DNA from: Firmicutes bacterium CAG:555
GTDB lineage: Bacteria; Bacillota; Clostridia; Oscillospirales; Oscillospiraceae
Direction of reading: 5' to 3'
NCBI GenBank assembly: GCA_000431075.1
Contig: HF986891.1
Location: forward strand, 1-9,196
Length of the DNA stretch: 9,196 bases
Shown here: positions 6,776 through 9,196 of the stretch, one piece after another
How the letters are laid out: the number at the start of each line of letters is the position of its first letter
Numbering within the stretch: the first letter of the stretch is position 1
Notes under the pieces: model-generated
What the model was told of the DNA's origin: nothing
The model's database searches: none
The model's input: only the letters and a program-made list of their open reading frames with translations
Position numbers and translations under genes: made by a program

Positions 6776-6807
6776 AAAAATCCCGTTCCGGACGGAACGG
6801 GATTTTT
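6776..6807. terminator. Bidirectional intrinsic terminator between oadB and rny
   Basis: A 14-bp perfect stem, AAAAATCCCGTTCC (6776-6789) with GGAACGGGATTTTT (6794-6807), has a GGAC loop. It is flanked by an A tract on one side and a T tract on the other, so it can terminate both the plus-strand decarboxylase operon and the minus-strand RNase Y transcript. The two genes are convergent and only 53 bp apart. Confidence 0.93.
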
Positions 6808-6817
6808 GTTGTCTGGT

Positions 6818-8359
6818 TTACTTTGCGTACTCAACGGCCTTGGTCTCACGCAGTACATGGACCTTGATCTGGCCGGGATAGGTAAGCTCTTCCTCGATCT
6901 TCTTTGCGATATCACGAGCGAGCAGCACCATCTTATCCTCGGGTACCTCCTCGGGCTTGACCATGACACGGATCTCACGGCCGGCCTGAATGGCATAGCT
7001 GCCTGCGATGCCGGGGAAGCTCTTGGATATCTCCTCAAGCTTTTCAAGACGCTTGACATAGTTTTCAATGTTCTCTCGTCTTGCGCCGGGGCGGGACGCA
7101 CTGATAGCGTCGGCTGCCTGAACGATGCAGGCAACGACGGTATGCGGCTCGACATCGCCGTGGTGGGCTTCGATAGCGTGGATGACCGCTTCGCTTTCCT
7201 TGTACTTCTTGCAGATCTCAACGCCGATGGTGACATGGCTGCCCTCGACCTCATGGTCAATTGCCTTGCCGATATCGTGCAGGAGACCGGCACGCTTTGC
7301 GGTGGCGACATCAACGCCGAGCTCGGCTGCGATAAGGCCGGAAATGTGCGACACCTCGATAGAGTGATTGAGCACATTCTGACCGTAGCTGGTGCGGTAT
7401 CTCATGCGGCCGAGAAGCTTGATAAGCTCCTGATTAAGGCCGTGGATATTAGTCTCAAACACGGCTCTTTCGCCTTCGGCCTTGATGGTGGCGTTGACCT
7501 CCTTCTGAGCCTTGGCGACCATTTCCTCAATGCGGGCAGGATGAATTCTGCCGTCGGCAATGAGCTTTTCAAGTGCGATACGGGCGACCTCACGGCGAAC
7601 GGGGTCAAAGCTGGAAACAGTGATGGCCTCGGGGGTGTCGTCGATGATGAGATCGCAGCCGGTAAGAGTTTCAATGCTGCGGATGTTGCGACCCTCGCGG
7701 CCGATGATGCGTCCCTTCATCTCGTCGTTGGGGAGAGGTACGACGGAGACGGTGACTTCGCTTGCATGGTCGGCGGCGCAGCGCTGGATGGCGGTGACGA
7801 TGATCTCTCTTGCACGCTCATCGGCTTCTTCCTTGTACTGAGCCTCGATCTCCTTGACCTTGACGGCCATTTCATGCGTAACTTCGTCTTTCAGAGCGTT
7901 GATGAGGTAGTTTTTAGCCTCCTCAACGGTGTAGCCCGAAACCTTTTCGAGCATTTCGAGCTGGCTTTTCTTGATGAGTGCTATCTCGGCCTGCTGAGCC
8001 TCGACGGCGGAAATCTTCTGCGCTAAGGATTCGTTCTTGCGTTCGAGAGAATCGGTCTTTCGGTCAAGATTTTCTTCCTTCTGCTGAAGTCTTCTTTCCT
8101 GCTTCTGCAGGTCGGCACGGCGTGCCTTTTCTTCCCGCTCATACTCCGAGCGGTTTTTGTGTATTTCTTCCTTTGCCTCGACGAGAGCCTCACGCTTTTT
8201 GCTCTCGGCGTTTTTTATGGCATCATTTATAATTCGCTTTGCTTCATCCTCTGCGCTCATTATCTCGCGCTCGGCGACCTTTTTGCGGTAGGTCACGCCT
8301 AAAAAGAATGCAACTGCAAAAGCTACGATAATTAAAACGATAGCTAACCATAATTTCAT
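6818..8359 (-). CDS. rny: Ribonuclease Y
   Basis: This membrane-anchored endoribonuclease starts mRNA decay in Firmicutes. Taking the start at MKLWLAIV gives 513 residues, close to the 520 of Bacillus subtilis. One N-terminal TM helix (about 3-21) is followed by a long Glu/Lys/Arg-rich coiled coil (about 30-175), a KH RNA-binding domain with GRIIGREGRNIRSIE (216-230), and an HD domain with His332 in LNHSIEVSH and the His361-Asp362 pair in LLHDIGKAID. The end KVHVLRETKAVEYAK is typical of the family. An in-frame ATG at 8378-8380 would add MEVCLLS, but the ribosome binding site GGAGGTG is made of those very codons, so ATG 8357-8359 is preferred. The spacing from that site (about 12 nt) is longer than usual. 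The gene is monocistronic as far as can be seen, with promoter 8520-8548 and terminator 6776-6807. Key residues appear intact. Confidence 0.96.
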   Translation of the reverse strand: MKLWLAIVLIIVAFAVAFFLGVTYRKKVAEREIMSAEDEAKRIINDAIKNAESKKREALVEAKEEIHKNRSEYEREEKARRADLQKQERRLQQKEENLDRKTDSLERKNESLAQKISAVEAQQAEIALIKKSQLEMLEKVSGYTVEEAKNYLINALKDEVTHEMAVKVKEIEAQYKEEADERAREIIVTAIQRCAADHASEVTVSVVPLPNDEMKGRIIGREGRNIRSIETLTGCDLIIDDTPEAITVSSFDPVRREVARIALEKLIADGRIHPARIEEMVAKAQKEVNATIKAEGERAVFETNIHGLNQELIKLLGRMRYRTSYGQNVLNHSIEVSHISGLIAAELGVDVATAKRAGLLHDIGKAIDHEVEGSHVTIGVEICKKYKESEAVIHAIEAHHGDVEPHTVVACIVQAADAISASRPGARRENIENYVKRLEKLEEISKSFPGIAGSYAIQAGREIRVMVKPEEVPEDKMVLLARDIAKKIEEELTYPGQIKVHVLRETKAVEYAK

Positions 8360-8513
8360 AGAAAGTAAACACACCTCCATTCTTTTAGAATTTTGCGGTG
8401 GTTTGTAATGCCGGGTTAAAATCTAAGGCAAGACGGACCATCAAGCGAATCCGTCCGTAGAATTGAAAACTAATATCTGAAGGCTGCCTCCCCAAGGCAT
8501 CCTAAATATTATC
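8360..8513 (-). other. Long 5' leader of the rny transcript
   Basis: About 150 nt lie between the predicted start site and the RNase Y start codon. On the transcript, GACGGA and TCCGTC (plus-strand 8450-8455 and 8432-8437) can pair across a 12-nt loop, and GCCT/AGGC can form a small stem around 8484-8498. I recognise no known riboswitch or T-box in it. A leader target for self-regulated decay is possible, but this is inference only. Confidence 0.4.
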
Positions 8514-8519
8514 CGATAT

Positions 8520-8548
8520 ATTTTATCCCGATTATGGTATTATGTCAA
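8520..8548 (-). promoter_or_regulatory. Strong sigma-A-type promoter for rny
   Basis: On the minus strand, perfect TTGACA (8543-8548) is followed by a 17-bp spacer and TAAAAT (8520-8525). This is the best-matched promoter in the window. Transcription would start near 8513, about 150 nt before the RNase Y ATG. Confidence 0.83.
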
Positions 8549-8561
8549 GTATTCATGCGGT

Positions 8562-8608
8562 TTGACTATTGAAAAATTTAAATTATTAGGTTACACTCCT
8601 TATATAAT
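8562..8608 (+). promoter_or_regulatory. Candidate promoter region for the glycosyltransferase-like gene
   Basis: TTGACT (8562-8567) with TATTAG (8584-8589) at a 16-bp spacer is one option. A perfect TATAAT (8603-8608) without a good -35 box is another. Both lie in the AT-rich gap divergent from the rny promoter. The sequence does not decide between them. Confidence 0.35.
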
Positions 8609-8635
8609 GCTTAATTTTTAAAGGAGGCGGCGGTT

Positions 8636-9196
8636 TTGAACGGTATAACTCTTGTTTTCCCCATCGTTACTGCGCTGTTTATCCTGCTGTTTTTCATCGG
8701 CTGTCCCGCTCCGAAAACGGCGGAGCTCGGTTCGGATGCCCGCCGCAGCTTTTCCCGGCGTGATGCGCTCGTGCTCGGACTTATTGTAATAATATACTCG
8801 TCCGTTGCATTTTATAATCTCGGCGACACGAAAGCTCCGCAGAGCTTTTACCGCTTTGAGCCGAGTGAGAGTGTTGAGCTCGACCTCGGCCGTGAGCAGC
8901 CGGTGTCCTCCCTCATGCTGTACACGGGGCTGAACACCGGCTCGTACACCGTAGAATATTCGCACGACGGCGAGTACTGGTACACCGCAGCTACCGTCGA
9001 GCAAAATTACGCTGCACTATTCAAGTGGGTAAGTGCACAATTCATCGACGGCACGGACGCAAACACAAGATACATCCGCCTGACCGCCGACAGCGAGCTA
9101 TACCTCGGCGAATGCGCCGTCAAAGGCGAGAACGGCTCGCTCATCGAGTGCAAGACAAGCGCTTCCGAGCTTTTCGACGAGCAGAGCGTCGTGCCC
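8636..9196 (+). CDS. Membrane glycosyltransferase-like protein (PMT/GT39-like), N-terminal part, truncated by window end
   Basis: An open frame of 187 codons starts at TTG 8636 and runs off the window. AAAGGAGG (8620-8627) lies 8 nt upstream, and no ATG in this frame precedes the first membrane segment. Two hydrophobic segments (about 3-23 and 43-61) flank a short basic cytoplasmic loop. They are followed by an extracytoplasmic beta-rich region (about 67-170) with VELDLG, LMLYTGLNTGSYTVEYSHDGEYW, FKWV and RYIRLTAD, a pattern like a discoidin (F5/8 type C) carbohydrate-binding fold. The last visible residues, LFDEQSVVP, match my recollection of clostridial phospholipid-carrier-dependent glycosyltransferases, in which this insert precedes the catalytic multi-TM part. 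That catalytic part is outside the window, so the enzyme call rests on partial architecture. The alternative is a two-TM surface protein with a sugar-binding domain. Confidence 0.62.
   Translation, partial: MNGITLVFPIVTALFILLFFIGCPAPKTAELGSDARRSFSRRDALVLGLIVIIYSSVAFYNLGDTKAPQSFYRFEPSESVELDLGREQPVSSLMLYTGLNTGSYTVEYSHDGEYWYTAATVEQNYAALFKWVSAQFIDGTDANTRYIRLTADSELYLGECAVKGENGSLIECKTSASELFDEQSVVP

Noticed and set aside
6765..8026. Extension of the oadB frame into a 440-residue C-terminal domain
   Set aside because: It is the antisense of the RNase Y gene read after a frameshift and crosses an intrinsic terminator; composition reflects rny codons, not a protein domain.
1..9196. CRISPR arrays, phage genes, toxin-antitoxin or defence islands
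   Set aside because: No regularly spaced direct repeats, integrase, phage structural genes or paired small toxin/antitoxin frames were seen; the genes present are housekeeping or metabolic.

Overview
The window looks like chromosomal DNA of a Gram-positive, low-to-moderate GC anaerobe of the class Clostridia, probably a gut Oscillospiraceae/Ruminococcaceae relative. This is inferred from strong AGGAGG-type ribosome binding sites throughout, RNase Y, a BofC-like secreted protein, a class A penicillin-binding protein with a charged tail, and a biotin-dependent Na+-pumping decarboxylase operon typical of fermenters. No database search was possible, so the taxonomy is an inference.

Layout from left to right. 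(1) 50-391, minus strand: a 113-residue exported or membrane-anchored protein with a BofC C-terminal-like domain. (2) 585-2696, plus strand, divergent from (1): a complete class A PBP (GT51 glycosyltransferase plus transpeptidase) behind a good sigma-A promoter. (3) 2699-2971: a non-coding element of about 273 bp bounded by perfect 19-bp inverted repeats, which looks like a MITE inserted between the PBP gene and the next small gene. (4) 2989-3270: a 93-residue conserved-looking protein of unknown function, closed by a strong intrinsic terminator. (5) 3397-6764: a four-gene operon with an extended -10 promoter, encoding the carboxyltransferase subunit, small membrane subunit, biotin carrier and Na+-translocating membrane subunit of an oxaloacetate decarboxylase. 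(6) A 14-bp-stem terminator that can work in both directions. (7) 6818-8359, minus strand: RNase Y, transcribed from a near-consensus promoter at 8520-8548 with a leader of about 150 nt. (8) 8636 to the window end, plus strand: the N-terminal part of a membrane glycosyltransferase-like protein with a TTG start.

How the genes work together: the PBP polymerises and cross-links peptidoglycan outside the membrane. The decarboxylase operon would convert oxaloacetate to pyruvate plus CO2 through biotin and use the released energy to export Na+. RNase Y starts mRNA decay at the membrane. These three units are independent transcription units rather than one pathway.

The most notable anomalies are a 28-bp imperfect tandem duplication that frameshifts the last TM segment of the decarboxylase beta subunit (possibly an assembly artefact, possibly real) and the MITE-like element. 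I see no CRISPR array, phage, toxin-antitoxin or defence system, and I do not think this window holds a wholly new system.
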